Assembly (NCBI RefSeq): GCF_015221995.1
Contig: NZ_JADFFM010000002.1
Span: 930,001-994,000 of the forward strand
DNA from: Mucilaginibacter boryungensis
GTDB lineage: Bacteria > Bacteroidota > Bacteroidia > Sphingobacteriales > Sphingobacteriaceae
Direction: 5' to 3'
DNA length: 64,000 nt
The position numbers were made by a program, and so were the translations under genes. This document shows positions 9,701-17,741 of the stretch, in pieces. Every line of letters starts with the position of its first letter. The stretch's first letter is position 1. Under the pieces are notes generated by a model that ran no database searches, had not been told where the DNA came from, and saw nothing but the letters and a program-made list of their open reading frames with translations.

Positions 9701-11547
9701 AGCTGTGTTGATGCAGGGCAAATTTCATAGTAGGTAATAAAAGATTCAAAATGTTGTAAAATCTTGTCCTCATCGTCATAGTCGAAATCATCATCGTATA
9801 GGGGAATGATCGTTTTGAAGATTTCCGCCCTCAAATCCGGTTTGCCGAGGCCCAGGCCTTTGAAGAATTCCAACGCTTCTGCGTCTTCGGTGAACGGTTT
9901 GTAAACAGTATCGTAAGTGGTCATACGGTCTGTGGGCAGAAAAATATTCGGTGCAGCTTGTTCGTCGTCGAAAGGAACTACTGCTTTCCGGTGCTCATTC
10001 AGCAGGATTGGCCGTTTTAGGGCTAATTTCTCCTTATCATCCCAAAGGGATTTTCTTCCTCCCAGGTAACTATAGAATTTAAGGAGCCATTCATCGGTTT
10101 GCGCTTCAATGAATTTGGCAGTGATTCTTCGCAGTAGTTTTTTAGGATCAAGGATATCCGTAACAACAGCGCTTATATAGGTCTCCAGCGATTTGTTGGC
10201 CTGGTTTAACTGTTTTTGACCTTTACTGATAAACACCCATCCCGAGTTTGGATTATCCAAAAGCTGGCTGATCTGCTGGTCGGAGAACAAATCAGCCAGT
10301 TCCGGATCAGATGCCCAGTATGCTTTTGCTGTAGAGAAATATTTGCCATGGCGGCCCGGTAAAATTGCTTCTGTTTTAAATTTTTGGAGAATAGTATTAT
10401 AGAATGGCTTAAAGGAGATCTTCGACGTACTATTAATTTCCGAAAAATCATTAGCCTTGTAGGGAATCAACTCCAAAATATTGTCGTTCACCAAAAAACT
10501 CTTATCCTTTGTTCCTATCTCTTTTAAAACAGATATCGAGTTTGCTGCTAATTCGGCAACTAACTGCATAACGTCCACGTTCCATTGTTCACCTGCTTTG
10601 ATCCGCTCGCGGCTGTCCGTTAGCAGGAAAGGAGCCTGGATGATAAACCCAAGTTTAGTTTCTTCTTTTGTCGGGAAGAAACAGAATGCATCATATTGGT
10701 AACCGGTTTCAAGCTCCGCCTGGTCTATAACAAAAAAGCCCACCACGATACGGTGACTTGATCGCAATTTGGCATGCACGATACCGCCGGAAAAAAGCCA
10801 GATATATTCTTTTTTAGGTTGGCCATCTTCTACGCTGGTAACTTCCACCAGGGAAGCTTTTATTTTCTGAAAAGATTCCGAGCGTATCTCTTTTTTTGAG
10901 TATTCCCCTTTGTTTTCTGTTGAATTCCAATATATCCGCTCAAGGTTCGTCAAAAACAGGACCGGCTGAAATAACGATTCTAACTTTTCCTCTATTTCGG
11001 AATAAGCATCCTCTTTGGTTTTTGCTTTATGGTTGAATGGGAAATAAAATAACGTCTCACCTTGCTTGCGCCTTTCTGCATTAGGTGCAATTTCAACAGG
11101 TACGATATAATTTTCAAGCTTAAAATTAAAACTGTCGTCGTAGATATGAGGGGTAAGACTATATGCAAATACCGCCTTAAACCCGATTCCAAACTTGCCG
11201 ATCTTTTGTTCGTCTATTTTGGTTGAGTTACCTATTGAGGTAATGGCATTAATATGTCCCAAATGCCCTGTCTCGGAATCACTGTCTTCCTCTTCCGGGT
11301 CAGATATCGTAAATCTTACAGAACCATTATGCTTGAACCATAATCCATCAGCTTCCAAAGTAAATTCCACCCAGGTAGCTTTCGTGTCATCAGCATTTTG
11401 AAGCAGTTCGTAAATAAAGTGTGCGCTATCTGAATATTTTTTTATTGCAGTTTCCCAAATTCCACGGTACGCTTTTTTTAACAAGACTTCTACATCTTGT
11501 TTTTTTATGCGCTGCAGGCTTGACAGAAATTCTATTTCTTCGGACAT
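6703..11547 (-). CDS. sacsin-like HATPase fused to SF1 helicase, 1614 aa, putative defence protein
   Basis: The N-terminus holds a GHKL/HSP90-like ATPase of the sacsin type: ELLQNADD (47-54) is the Asn-containing box and GKFGIGFKAVF (117-127) the glycine lid. A long central region of no recognised fold contains an acidic, Lys/Glu-rich, probably coiled segment around 880-1000. The C-terminal third is an SF1 Upf1/Dna2-like helicase: GPPGTGKT (about 1149-1156), IIIDEAS (about 1272), GDPFQI, KQYRSLPTIG, GTIHGFQGDE and VSISRARD (about 1515). I see no fused nuclease. It lies between the type III res gene (26 nt upstream) and the SIR2-APAZ gene (13 nt downstream), so it may serve RM, Argonaute or both. 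Similar architectures occur in bacterial defence islands, but I cannot assign a named system. Function is inferred. Confidence 0.75.
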   Translation of the reverse strand: MSEEIEFLSSLQRIKKQDVEVLLKKAYRGIWETAIKKYSDSAHFIYELLQNADDTKATWVEFTLEADGLWFKHNGSVRFTISDPEEEDSDSETGHLGHINAITSIGNSTKIDEQKIGKFGIGFKAVFAYSLTPHIYDDSFNFKLENYIVPVEIAPNAERRKQGETLFYFPFNHKAKTKEDAYSEIEEKLESLFQPVLFLTNLERIYWNSTENKGEYSKKEIRSESFQKIKASLVEVTSVEDGQPKKEYIWLFSGGIVHAKLRSSHRIVVGFFVIDQAELETGYQYDAFCFFPTKEETKLGFIIQAPFLLTDSRERIKAGEQWNVDVMQLVAELAANSISVLKEIGTKDKSFLVNDNILELIPYKANDFSEINSTSKISFKPFYNTILQKFKTEAILPGRHGKYFSTAKAYWASDPELADLFSDQQISQLLDNPNSGWVFISKGQKQLNQANKSLETYISAVVTDILDPKKLLRRITAKFIEAQTDEWLLKFYSYLGGRKSLWDDKEKLALKRPILLNEHRKAVVPFDDEQAAPNIFLPTDRMTTYDTVYKPFTEDAEALEFFKGLGLGKPDLRAEIFKTIIPLYDDDFDYDDEDKILQHFESFITYYEICPASTQLDYIKKLQETTFIAARNPADPGTRYFCRPEDAYFNDLKLSSYFANTSEVYLLDDDFYIDYINSNKKDKFYSFLRGLGVSDVPKVKAIKLDVTTETKEQFALEGHEVAQTYVRNQVITDKTLEGLEDAVKHITPELSVIIWNYLLIHVQGRSISNANSFFCGVFQFVPKWSSYSKNEKFDSTLVSILKNDKWLFDKDLNLVSAAQLSRETIDGAYNTEDVYADVLLEFLGIENPDADLDLTDEQKLALDWGRKLLDEGITQAELAEFLNMINSRKKAGANQQEAGSKEQADVDDEEIEEMLSKLKKGIKKKRQIEAKGKANPSTQSDVEPEVPDEPLESMVDQDEYSKPTVDLQKKIDKLKEQTEAQIEDLTRIEKLNDIANESEKYSFAWFKALLELEYLSSSEANSQGKQVLIQFTKVEKEPGTERTLILKHPNRYIPQSIEDIGDLQIRIYQGDESKTVSVEVVSVKEYTLRAKLKKSVDISEIDLGKVTRVVIDIKNPVFIIEELRKAFYQLNFEDDFNFQTNLTENIRFIFGPPGTGKTTYLAANEIIPLMKEDEPLKVLVLTPTNKAADVLTKRIIEKMGPDESYYSWLLRFGTTADAELEASPIIIDKNFDIRTRPKNTTITTIARFAYDYFQPDQQEDRLHLKFLQWDYIIIDEASMIALASIAYVLYQKPDSKFIIAGDPFQIQPITQIDQWKDMNIYHMVELDRFLDPVTVPHQYEVKNLQKQYRSLPTIGNVFSHFTYKGILEHHRTADEQKQLNIDGLHFKDINIIKFPVSKYESIFKPNTLNKSNYQVYSALFSVEFAKHLCHQIESTHKDKFRIGIICPYKAQATLIEKLLAQQHTDTEKAEVLVGTIHGFQGDECDIIIAIFNPPFSISKSPGRFLNKQNILNVSISRARDYLFIFMPDDDTQDVNNLYKIKQIERLVNHHAKGRCATYNSNVVEEKIFGSSTYIYDNSFATSHQSVNVYSKPEKKYEVRCEEVAIDVQIKHFTS

Positions 11548-11573
11548 AATATGTTTATAATTTCAAGTTTAGG

Positions 11574-14333
11574 TCATATTTTTAAATCGCTCACCGAGCC
11601 AACTACCTTATAATGCACATCTTCAATTACAGCAAAATGCTTTTCTGCACAAGCTATTTTCTTCCTTTCGCTGTCGCGGAGCAATGTCCTGTCCAAAACA
11701 GCTTTCGGATCTTTCGTTTCTGCAACGAAATAAATATTTGTTTCATCCCCTTCATCTTTTTTTATCAATGCCCAATCGGGGTTATAGGGTCCAATCGGGG
11801 TTTTTATCTGAAAGGTTTTAGGCAATTTCACATAAAATATAATGTCATCCCTCGAGTCGCAATCTTCTGCAAACTTCTTTTCCGGGGTACTTAAAGAATC
11901 AATTGCGATATAGTTATACAGGGTCTTTGCCTGCGATTTAACTGTTATCAGATTTTCTAAATATTGTTCGATCTCCGCCGATTCAAAAAGCTTCATTTCA
12001 TACACCTGGCCCGCTATTTTTTCATACTTGATACCATTGATTTTCACGTTGTCAAACTCCTGCTTAACAATCTTCACTACCGAATCCATGAATAGCTGGG
12101 GATTATTAAATATCTCACCGACACGGCCTGACTCAAGTAATATACGGCTGATCGTATTTCTCGTTAGTTCGGTTTTGGATTGGATATAAGCAATGAAATC
12201 CGGTATATCAAATTTTGCTTCTCTTATGAGTCTTTCTTTCGACCCTTTTTGTTCACCTCCTAATTCGATAAGATTGCCTTTATTGTCCCTGATAAATTTG
12301 GCGATATTCTTTTCCCGGTATATGATCGGTCTTTCAATTGGTGACATCAATTGTAATGCAGCGACGCAGTTATCAATGAGCTGCTGGGTGCTGTATTGAA
12401 CTTTATAGTCGGTCCGGTATTTAATTTTGTCCCATAGTGTCAGAAATAGGCTATCCTCCAGCCATTTGTCTTTTAGGGAAACTTTTGCCCTTGCCCGAGC
12501 ATTCTTTATTCGGCCTTCAAATTTAACCCCGCAATCTTCCTCAATTTCGTTTTGCAGCGCTTTTGAAAAGCTATCATAGGCTTCGTTGGCAATAACAGTC
12601 AACCTGTTCACTGCACGATCTAAATTGCGCACGCCGGTTTGGTCGACACAAAGGCGGAGGCCTCTTCCAATTTCTTGCCGTTTTTTTATGTCAGATTTTG
12701 TTTCGTTTAGGGTGCATATCTGAAATACATTCGGATTATCCCATCCTTCGCGCAATGCAGAGTGACTGAATATAAAACGCAAGGGGGTCGCAGTGTCTAA
12801 CAACCGTTCTTTGTCCTGCATGATCAGTTTAAACGTTTCGTCGTCTGCCTTCGTCGTTTTTCCTTCCTTACTGTCTTTCAACTTTCCCTTGTCCTGGCTG
12901 AAATACCCGTTGTGGACTTCATCACTGCTATATGTAAACAAGCCTCTGTAGGCAGGCATATTTTGCCATTTTGTGAAACTGTCTTCGAACCATAGTGCAA
13001 ATTTCCCCTTTATGGACTTTCCCTGCTCGTCATAGCTGCGGTAATTGGCAACCCGGTCAATAAAAAAAATGCTGAGTACTTTAATTCCTTTAGCTCTAAG
13101 TTCTTTTTCTTTCTTGAAATGATTTTCTACCGTTGCATCAATCATTTCTTTGAGTATTTGATCCGTCAGGCCGCCGACGGCCTGGCCTTTATAGACGATT
13201 TTGCCGCTGGAAAATTCAATAAATCCATTATCAGCGTCCAATTCATTTATAACGTATCCCTCCTTATAGATACCCCAGCCTTTGGAAATGTTAAACAAGT
13301 CATCGCCGATTTTGGCTGTTACCTGCTTTTTTTGAACGCCACCCTTTTCATTCACGAATATGGTTATTTTGGCAGTGATCGACTGTTTTGCGATTTTGAA
13401 ATCGTCCACACTTATAAAGGCACCGGAAATATCATTTTTTGCTATTACTGAATCGACCTCTATCTGTTTCACTAATCCAAGATCGTATGCCTTAACCGGG
13501 TCTAGTTTATAGACCAGGTTATACAGGTTTTTGTGGGTCGCTGAATAGCGGAGTGTAAATAGCGGGTGTAGATTTGCAATTGCTCTTTTCCTGATATCGG
13601 TCTCCATATTTTGCGGTTCGTCAATAATGACAATTGGGTTCGATTTCTGGATATACTCGATTGGTCTCACACCGGTTTCCCGCACCTGGTTAATAACGTT
13701 GGCATCTTTCGTGAATGAATCTATATTGATAACAAGGATTTGGATCGCATTGCTTTTAGCAAAATTGGCCAAATCAGGTATGCGGCCGGAATCATACACT
13801 TTGTATTCGGCGGGTTGATTTTCATAAATCTCCTGGAGATGGTCGAACGTTATTTGCAGGCTTTTTAATACGCCCTCCCTAATAGCAACAGAGGGAACTA
13901 CAATTACAAATTTCTTAAAGCCATAGATTTTATTTAACTCGTAAACCGACCGGAGGTAAACATAGGTTTTGCCGGTCCCGGTCTCCATTTCAACAGAAAA
14001 ATTAGGGAAATCCGTAACCACTGTCTTGGTTGCAACAACATTTTTTGTTTCTGCATCGTCATTGTACCACAGCTTTTCTATCACTATCGAGATCTCATCA
14101 GGGCGCAGCTGGTTGCCGGTTTGGACTTTCACCAGATTTGCCAATATTTGCTCTTCTGATAAAACGAGATTATTGCCCACCCCGGCCTCTGTGAATTGAA
14201 TACTGCCTTTTACCGAATCGGATAAGGAAAATTCAAAATCGGATTTGTTCAAGGATTGCCCCTCAAACAGATCGACTACGGATTGAATCGCGTCAAGCTG
14301 GTAGCCTTGGTTCTTATCAAATTGCAGTTTCAT
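11574..14333 (-). CDS. res: type III restriction enzyme, Res subunit
   Basis: A 919-residue SF2 translocase-nuclease. Visible motifs: Walker A METGTGKT (116-123), the type III Walker B variant IIDEPQNME (236-244), SHSALREGWDNPNV, and motif VI QEIGRGLRL. A PD-(D/E)xK nuclease lies near the C-terminus: NPDW (about 851) and AETK (about 871-874). The family cuts DNA after ATP-dependent communication between two unmethylated head-to-head sites, in complex with Mod. Its start overlaps the preceding gene by 17 nt and the next gene follows after 26 nt. All catalytic motifs are present, so it should be active. Confidence 0.92.
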   Translation of the reverse strand: MKLQFDKNQGYQLDAIQSVVDLFEGQSLNKSDFEFSLSDSVKGSIQFTEAGVGNNLVLSEEQILANLVKVQTGNQLRPDEISIVIEKLWYNDDAETKNVVATKTVVTDFPNFSVEMETGTGKTYVYLRSVYELNKIYGFKKFVIVVPSVAIREGVLKSLQITFDHLQEIYENQPAEYKVYDSGRIPDLANFAKSNAIQILVINIDSFTKDANVINQVRETGVRPIEYIQKSNPIVIIDEPQNMETDIRKRAIANLHPLFTLRYSATHKNLYNLVYKLDPVKAYDLGLVKQIEVDSVIAKNDISGAFISVDDFKIAKQSITAKITIFVNEKGGVQKKQVTAKIGDDLFNISKGWGIYKEGYVINELDADNGFIEFSSGKIVYKGQAVGGLTDQILKEMIDATVENHFKKEKELRAKGIKVLSIFFIDRVANYRSYDEQGKSIKGKFALWFEDSFTKWQNMPAYRGLFTYSSDEVHNGYFSQDKGKLKDSKEGKTTKADDETFKLIMQDKERLLDTATPLRFIFSHSALREGWDNPNVFQICTLNETKSDIKKRQEIGRGLRLCVDQTGVRNLDRAVNRLTVIANEAYDSFSKALQNEIEEDCGVKFEGRIKNARARAKVSLKDKWLEDSLFLTLWDKIKYRTDYKVQYSTQQLIDNCVAALQLMSPIERPIIYREKNIAKFIRDNKGNLIELGGEQKGSKERLIREAKFDIPDFIAYIQSKTELTRNTISRILLESGRVGEIFNNPQLFMDSVVKIVKQEFDNVKINGIKYEKIAGQVYEMKLFESAEIEQYLENLITVKSQAKTLYNYIAIDSLSTPEKKFAEDCDSRDDIIFYVKLPKTFQIKTPIGPYNPDWALIKKDEGDETNIYFVAETKDPKAVLDRTLLRDSERKKIACAEKHFAVIEDVHYKVVGSVSDLKI

Positions 14334-15234
14334 TCGCTTCTTTCAATATAAATTTGAATAAATCATCACTGAATTGGTTGTATGCCGGCCTTGGGAACAA
14401 AAAGGATCTTAAGATTTTATCTCTTTCTATCAAATCAATTTTTATGTTGGTGTGGTTTTTCAGGTCCGGATTGGTTCCCCAAACTATAAAAAACAGCTTC
14501 GGTTTATAGCCCAGCTTTTCATTAAAGTTATCTGCGAGATCAAAAAGAACATTGAACCTCCGCCAATCTTGATCACCATACTTTCCAATATGCTCCTGCT
14601 CGATTGGCTGATCGAGGTTATGGGTCTTAAATTCAACAATTGCAAGGTATTTACCTTTGACCTTGTCATAGATTATCGTATCAATATCACCCGGCCAGGG
14701 GTTCAGTGTATTATTAGCTAAGTAGCACTCAACATTGGAGGAGGCAGCATTAAGACTTTTTACTGTTTTAAAACTATACCCTCTTAATTTCCTTATCCCA
14801 TCTTCCAGTTCTTCAATCGAAATCAGCTTATGAGTATTAATTTCCAGGTGCCCATCATTGAAGTTAAAGGTGTAGGAATGGATAAGTTTTGCCGATTGCT
14901 CATAACCTTCCGGAAAATTCTCCGGCCAAATAAAAGTAAAAAAGCCACAATTCATCACCTGCGAAAAGTCTTTTAACAGTCGTATCTCGCTTTCCGAAAA
15001 TACGCTGTTGATGTCGTCGATGGCTATGTCTTCAACAGCGGCTTCGCTTTGGTATTCAAATTTTTTGAAGATACCGTTGACCTTCCTTTCGTTCGTAACA
15101 ATAAACCCATCGATACTCACTACCGTGTAGTCGGCACTATCCGTTTTTATCCATAAAATAGGACTAATGGATGTCACCGGATATTTTGTCTCTTTATTGG
15201 GACAGACCCTGTTGTCTGGTATAAGTAAAATCAT
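14317..15234 (-). CDS. PD-(D/E)xK-like protein between mod and res
   Basis: A 305-residue soluble protein. The C-terminal half has GDIDTIIYD (182-190) followed by a beta strand ending IVEFKTHN (199-206): the spacing and the E-F-K match the PD-(D/E)xK nuclease core (Asp then ExK). The N-terminal half has no motif I recognise. It starts 3 nt after mod and overlaps res by 17 nt, so translational coupling is likely and it probably works with the type III complex. Classical type III systems have only mod and res; an extra nuclease-fold protein here may add cleavage, control Res or act on RNA. It might also have lost activity and serve as a DNA-binding subunit. Confidence 0.6.
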   Translation of the reverse strand: MILLIPDNRVCPNKETKYPVTSISPILWIKTDSADYTVVSIDGFIVTNERKVNGIFKKFEYQSEAAVEDIAIDDINSVFSESEIRLLKDFSQVMNCGFFTFIWPENFPEGYEQSAKLIHSYTFNFNDGHLEINTHKLISIEELEDGIRKLRGYSFKTVKSLNAASSNVECYLANNTLNPWPGDIDTIIYDKVKGKYLAIVEFKTHNLDQPIEQEHIGKYGDQDWRRFNVLFDLADNFNEKLGYKPKLFFIVWGTNPDLKNHTNIKIDLIERDKILRSFLFPRPAYNQFSDDLFKFILKEANETAI

Positions 15235-15237
15235 TAA

Positions 15238-17106
15238 TTATATAGTTTGAAATGAAATTCCTGCGTCGATGAACTGTAACTGCACATTCGTTTTATTGCA
15301 ATCGTTATCGTTGAAAAGTGAATCCAGGCATATTATTGACGAAGGTTTCATTTTTATAAGCTCTTTTACCGATTCCTGATCAATACCCTGAAGGCAGATA
15401 TACAAGTTGCGCGGGGTAATTTTATAAAAAAGGTACTCACCTATTTTGCATTCTTCGATGACCGTTGTCAGTGGCACACCGTTTTTTAGTGCTAATTCCC
15501 AAAGAATATCCAGGTCAGTGGGATTGTCTTTCTCGGGTTTCTTGAATATTTCCAGCTGCCTAATTATATCTTCTTCTGACTCAAGCAGGTCACCGCGCCA
15601 GATTTTAAAGTTCGAGCTGGCTAGTTTAAAATGGCGTAAACCGATCTGGGGCGAATTTTCAAAATTGAAATCATTTGAAACCTTGGTGTTATGCAACCTG
15701 ATCACTTTCTCCAGCCTTGCTTTTGTTACTTCGGAAATGGTACTGTATCCATATTGTAAGGCTTCATCACCGGCCTTTATTTTTTCAGGCAATTGGACAA
15801 GGATGAATTTCCGCTTTCCTTTGTCTTCTTTATTTAGTTCGATCACCGCTTGCGCCGTGGAGCCTGAACCACCAAAAAAATCCATTACTATATCATCATT
15901 TGCAGAAGCGATTTTTAAGATTGCTTTCAGCAAACGGAGTGGCTTGGGGTTATCGAAAACATTTTTACCGCTAAAAATTTCAGCTAACTCTGCGGATGCT
16001 TCCTGGTTACTTCCAAATTCGCTATGATTCCAAAAATTATGGGCACACTGGCCTTCATCCATCCTTTCAGATAAATAGAATTTTTTACGGGGATAACCAT
16101 CGCCGGAACTTGGAAAGACTATTTTGCCTTCTGCTAACAAACTTTGAAATGTAGTTTCTGCTCCCATCCATTCCTCGTCATAGACTTTGCCTGTTGGTGT
16201 TATAATCTTATATTTCGAGCCTGATTGGCCGGAGCCGGCTTTCCAGGGCTTGGAACTCCATGGGCCTTTTGGATCGTTATCAGGGTTTGTATAATCATCC
16301 TGCCGTTTATCTGAAAGCGGTAAGCCGTAAAATGTATTTTTTTCTTTTAATGCCTCAGAATTTTTTGAGTACACTAAAATGTATTCGGCAACTTTCGAAA
16401 TCATTTTTGACTTATCGTTCGGCTGATTGTGTCGCCTGCGCCAGGTTATAATGGCCTCCCTGTTATCTTCTCCGAAGATCTCGTCCATCAACAACTTCAG
16501 GTTTGCTAATTCATTATCGTCGATATGCACAAATATTACCCCATCGTCCCTTAGCAGGTTTTTCGCCAGGAAAAGCCTCGGAAGCATCATGGACAACCAA
16601 TTCGAATGAAATTGGCCGCTTTCTCTCTTATTCGGACGGAACAGGCCTTCCTTCATCATATAGCCCTCTTCATCTTTTTCGCCAACCCGCTTCTGGTATT
16701 CTTCCTTATTTTCCGAAAATTTATCAGGGTAGATAAAGCTATCGGAGCCGGTATTATAAGGAGGGTCTATGGAAATTACTTTCACTTTTCCGTAGTATGC
16801 TTTCTGAAGTACTTTAAGTACCTCTAAATTTTCCCCCTCAATGAAAATATTGTCTGCGGCAGTCCAATTAATGGATTCATCGGGCTTAGGAATAAGGGTG
16901 GCAGTAGTGGGCATTTGCAACACCTTATAGGCTTCTGCCTTTCCTGCCCATGACAGCTGGTACCGCTCATTTTCGGTGTCAACAGGATGGCCCAAAAGCT
17001 GTTTGAAGCGATCAATGTCTATTTTATCCTCAGCGAAAGCACCCGGAATAATTTCCCTTAGCTTTTTTATTAAGTCCTGTGTTATATCTAATGACGTTCC
17101 GTCCAT
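15238..17106 (-). CDS. mod: type III DNA methyltransferase, Mod subunit
   Basis: A 622-residue amino-methyltransferase with beta-class order: catalytic motif DPPYNTG (114-120) before the AdoMet-binding motif MDFFGGSGST (408-417). The segment between them contains the target-recognition region, and an extension of about 190 residues follows, as in type III Mod proteins. It methylates adenine (N6) or less likely cytosine (N4) at an asymmetric site, protecting DNA and giving specificity to Res. The XRE regulator gene stops 1 nt upstream and the PD-(D/E)xK-like gene starts 3 nt downstream. Length and motifs are complete; the target site cannot be read from sequence. Confidence 0.92.
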   Translation of the reverse strand: MDGTSLDITQDLIKKLREIIPGAFAEDKIDIDRFKQLLGHPVDTENERYQLSWAGKAEAYKVLQMPTTATLIPKPDESINWTAADNIFIEGENLEVLKVLQKAYYGKVKVISIDPPYNTGSDSFIYPDKFSENKEEYQKRVGEKDEEGYMMKEGLFRPNKRESGQFHSNWLSMMLPRLFLAKNLLRDDGVIFVHIDDNELANLKLLMDEIFGEDNREAIITWRRRHNQPNDKSKMISKVAEYILVYSKNSEALKEKNTFYGLPLSDKRQDDYTNPDNDPKGPWSSKPWKAGSGQSGSKYKIITPTGKVYDEEWMGAETTFQSLLAEGKIVFPSSGDGYPRKKFYLSERMDEGQCAHNFWNHSEFGSNQEASAELAEIFSGKNVFDNPKPLRLLKAILKIASANDDIVMDFFGGSGSTAQAVIELNKEDKGKRKFILVQLPEKIKAGDEALQYGYSTISEVTKARLEKVIRLHNTKVSNDFNFENSPQIGLRHFKLASSNFKIWRGDLLESEEDIIRQLEIFKKPEKDNPTDLDILWELALKNGVPLTTVIEECKIGEYLFYKITPRNLYICLQGIDQESVKELIKMKPSSIICLDSLFNDNDCNKTNVQLQFIDAGISFQTI

Positions 17107-17107
17107 T

Positions 17108-17422
17108 TTAATTATGATTAATGCGTTTTTCAGTTTGTTTTAATACCTCGTTTGCTAAAGGTTCTTGTTCCAATATATTTAATACCCTGTCGGATAGCCA
17201 TATGACCATCAATGATTCTTCAGGCACCCCAAAGAGTTTGGCCAGTTTACTAACTTGTTCTCTTTGGGCCTTTCTCTCACCCCGTTCTAATTTACTCACC
17301 AATGCCGTGTCGACTTCTAAAGACGCTGCCACCTGTCTGAGCAAAAGTTTCTTTCTTTCGCGGATATCGCGAATGGTCTCACCAAAGTTTTTCAAATTGC
17401 TGTATTTTTGACTTGTCAACAA
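17108..17422 (-). CDS. XRE-family regulator of the RM/Argonaute operon
   Basis: About 95-104 residues. A helix-turn-helix of XRE type spans about 14-70 (RQVAASLEVDTALVSKLERGER, recognition helix near VSKLERG), followed by a C-terminal helical tail. Such small regulators commonly sit directly before Bacteroidota RM genes and act as controller proteins. The stop is 1 nt from mod. No ATG is available in frame before the HTH; TTG codons at 17422, 17419 or 17395 are the only sensible starts, and a stop codon lies immediately upstream of 17422. A Bacteroidota promoter element at 17427-17434 would place transcription start near 17421, so the leader is very short and the TTG at 17395 may be preferred. 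It probably represses its own operon. Confidence 0.78.
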   Translation of the reverse strand: MLTSQKYSNLKNFGETIRDIRERKKLLLRQVAASLEVDTALVSKLERGERKAQREQVSKLAKLFGVPEESLMVIWLSDRVLNILEQEPLANEVLKQTEKRINHN

Positions 17423-17434
17423 GTGTCAAATGTA
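17408..17434 (-). promoter_or_regulatory. promoter -7 element with overlapping TTGACA repeats (operator)
   Basis: On the minus strand TACATTTG (17427-17434) matches the Bacteroidota -7 consensus TAnnTTTG; the -33 region is weak. Two direct TTGACA copies (17424-17429 and 17414-17419) lie exactly one helical turn apart, and the second is part of an imperfect palindrome TTGACAAGTCAA (17408-17419). This arrangement overlaps the expected transcription start, as expected for a site where the XRE protein would repress the operon. Confidence 0.55.
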
Positions 17435-17741
17435 TACAGAAATTTACTTCTGAAAGGACTTTGAATAGTATATATTTTAAAAAATATTTTTGAGAGTTGC
17501 AGGCCATTGCCCATGCTAATAAATTGGAAAACTCCCAGTATTTTCAGCCGAATTGCCTGTAATAAAAAAAGACATGAATTAAATAGACTTTCCTGGTGAA
17601 GCATTGATAAGATTTAAATACGGTATTGTTGTAGTAGTGCCCCAAGGTATAAAACAGACTTAAATAATTGAAGAAAACTTATCAAGACACTCGCGTCATT
17701 CGGGCACTTTTAGACCCTAAATAGAGGTTGCTTCGCAATAG
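17435..17741. other. intergenic region between the CBASS-like and RM operons
   Basis: About 300 bases, AT-rich, with no plausible gene. A 62-residue frame at 17416-17604 begins with a non-ATG codon and resembles nothing. No hairpin with a T-run is obvious after the upstream operon, so readthrough from it is possible. Confidence 0.5.

Noticed and set aside
15446..16027. 193-residue plus-strand frame inside mod
   Set aside because: Antisense to conserved methyltransferase motifs; composition is Ser/Phe-rich as expected for a complementary frame.
17416..17604. 62-residue frame upstream of the XRE gene
   Set aside because: Non-ATG start, no similarity seen, and it overlaps the promoter and operator region.
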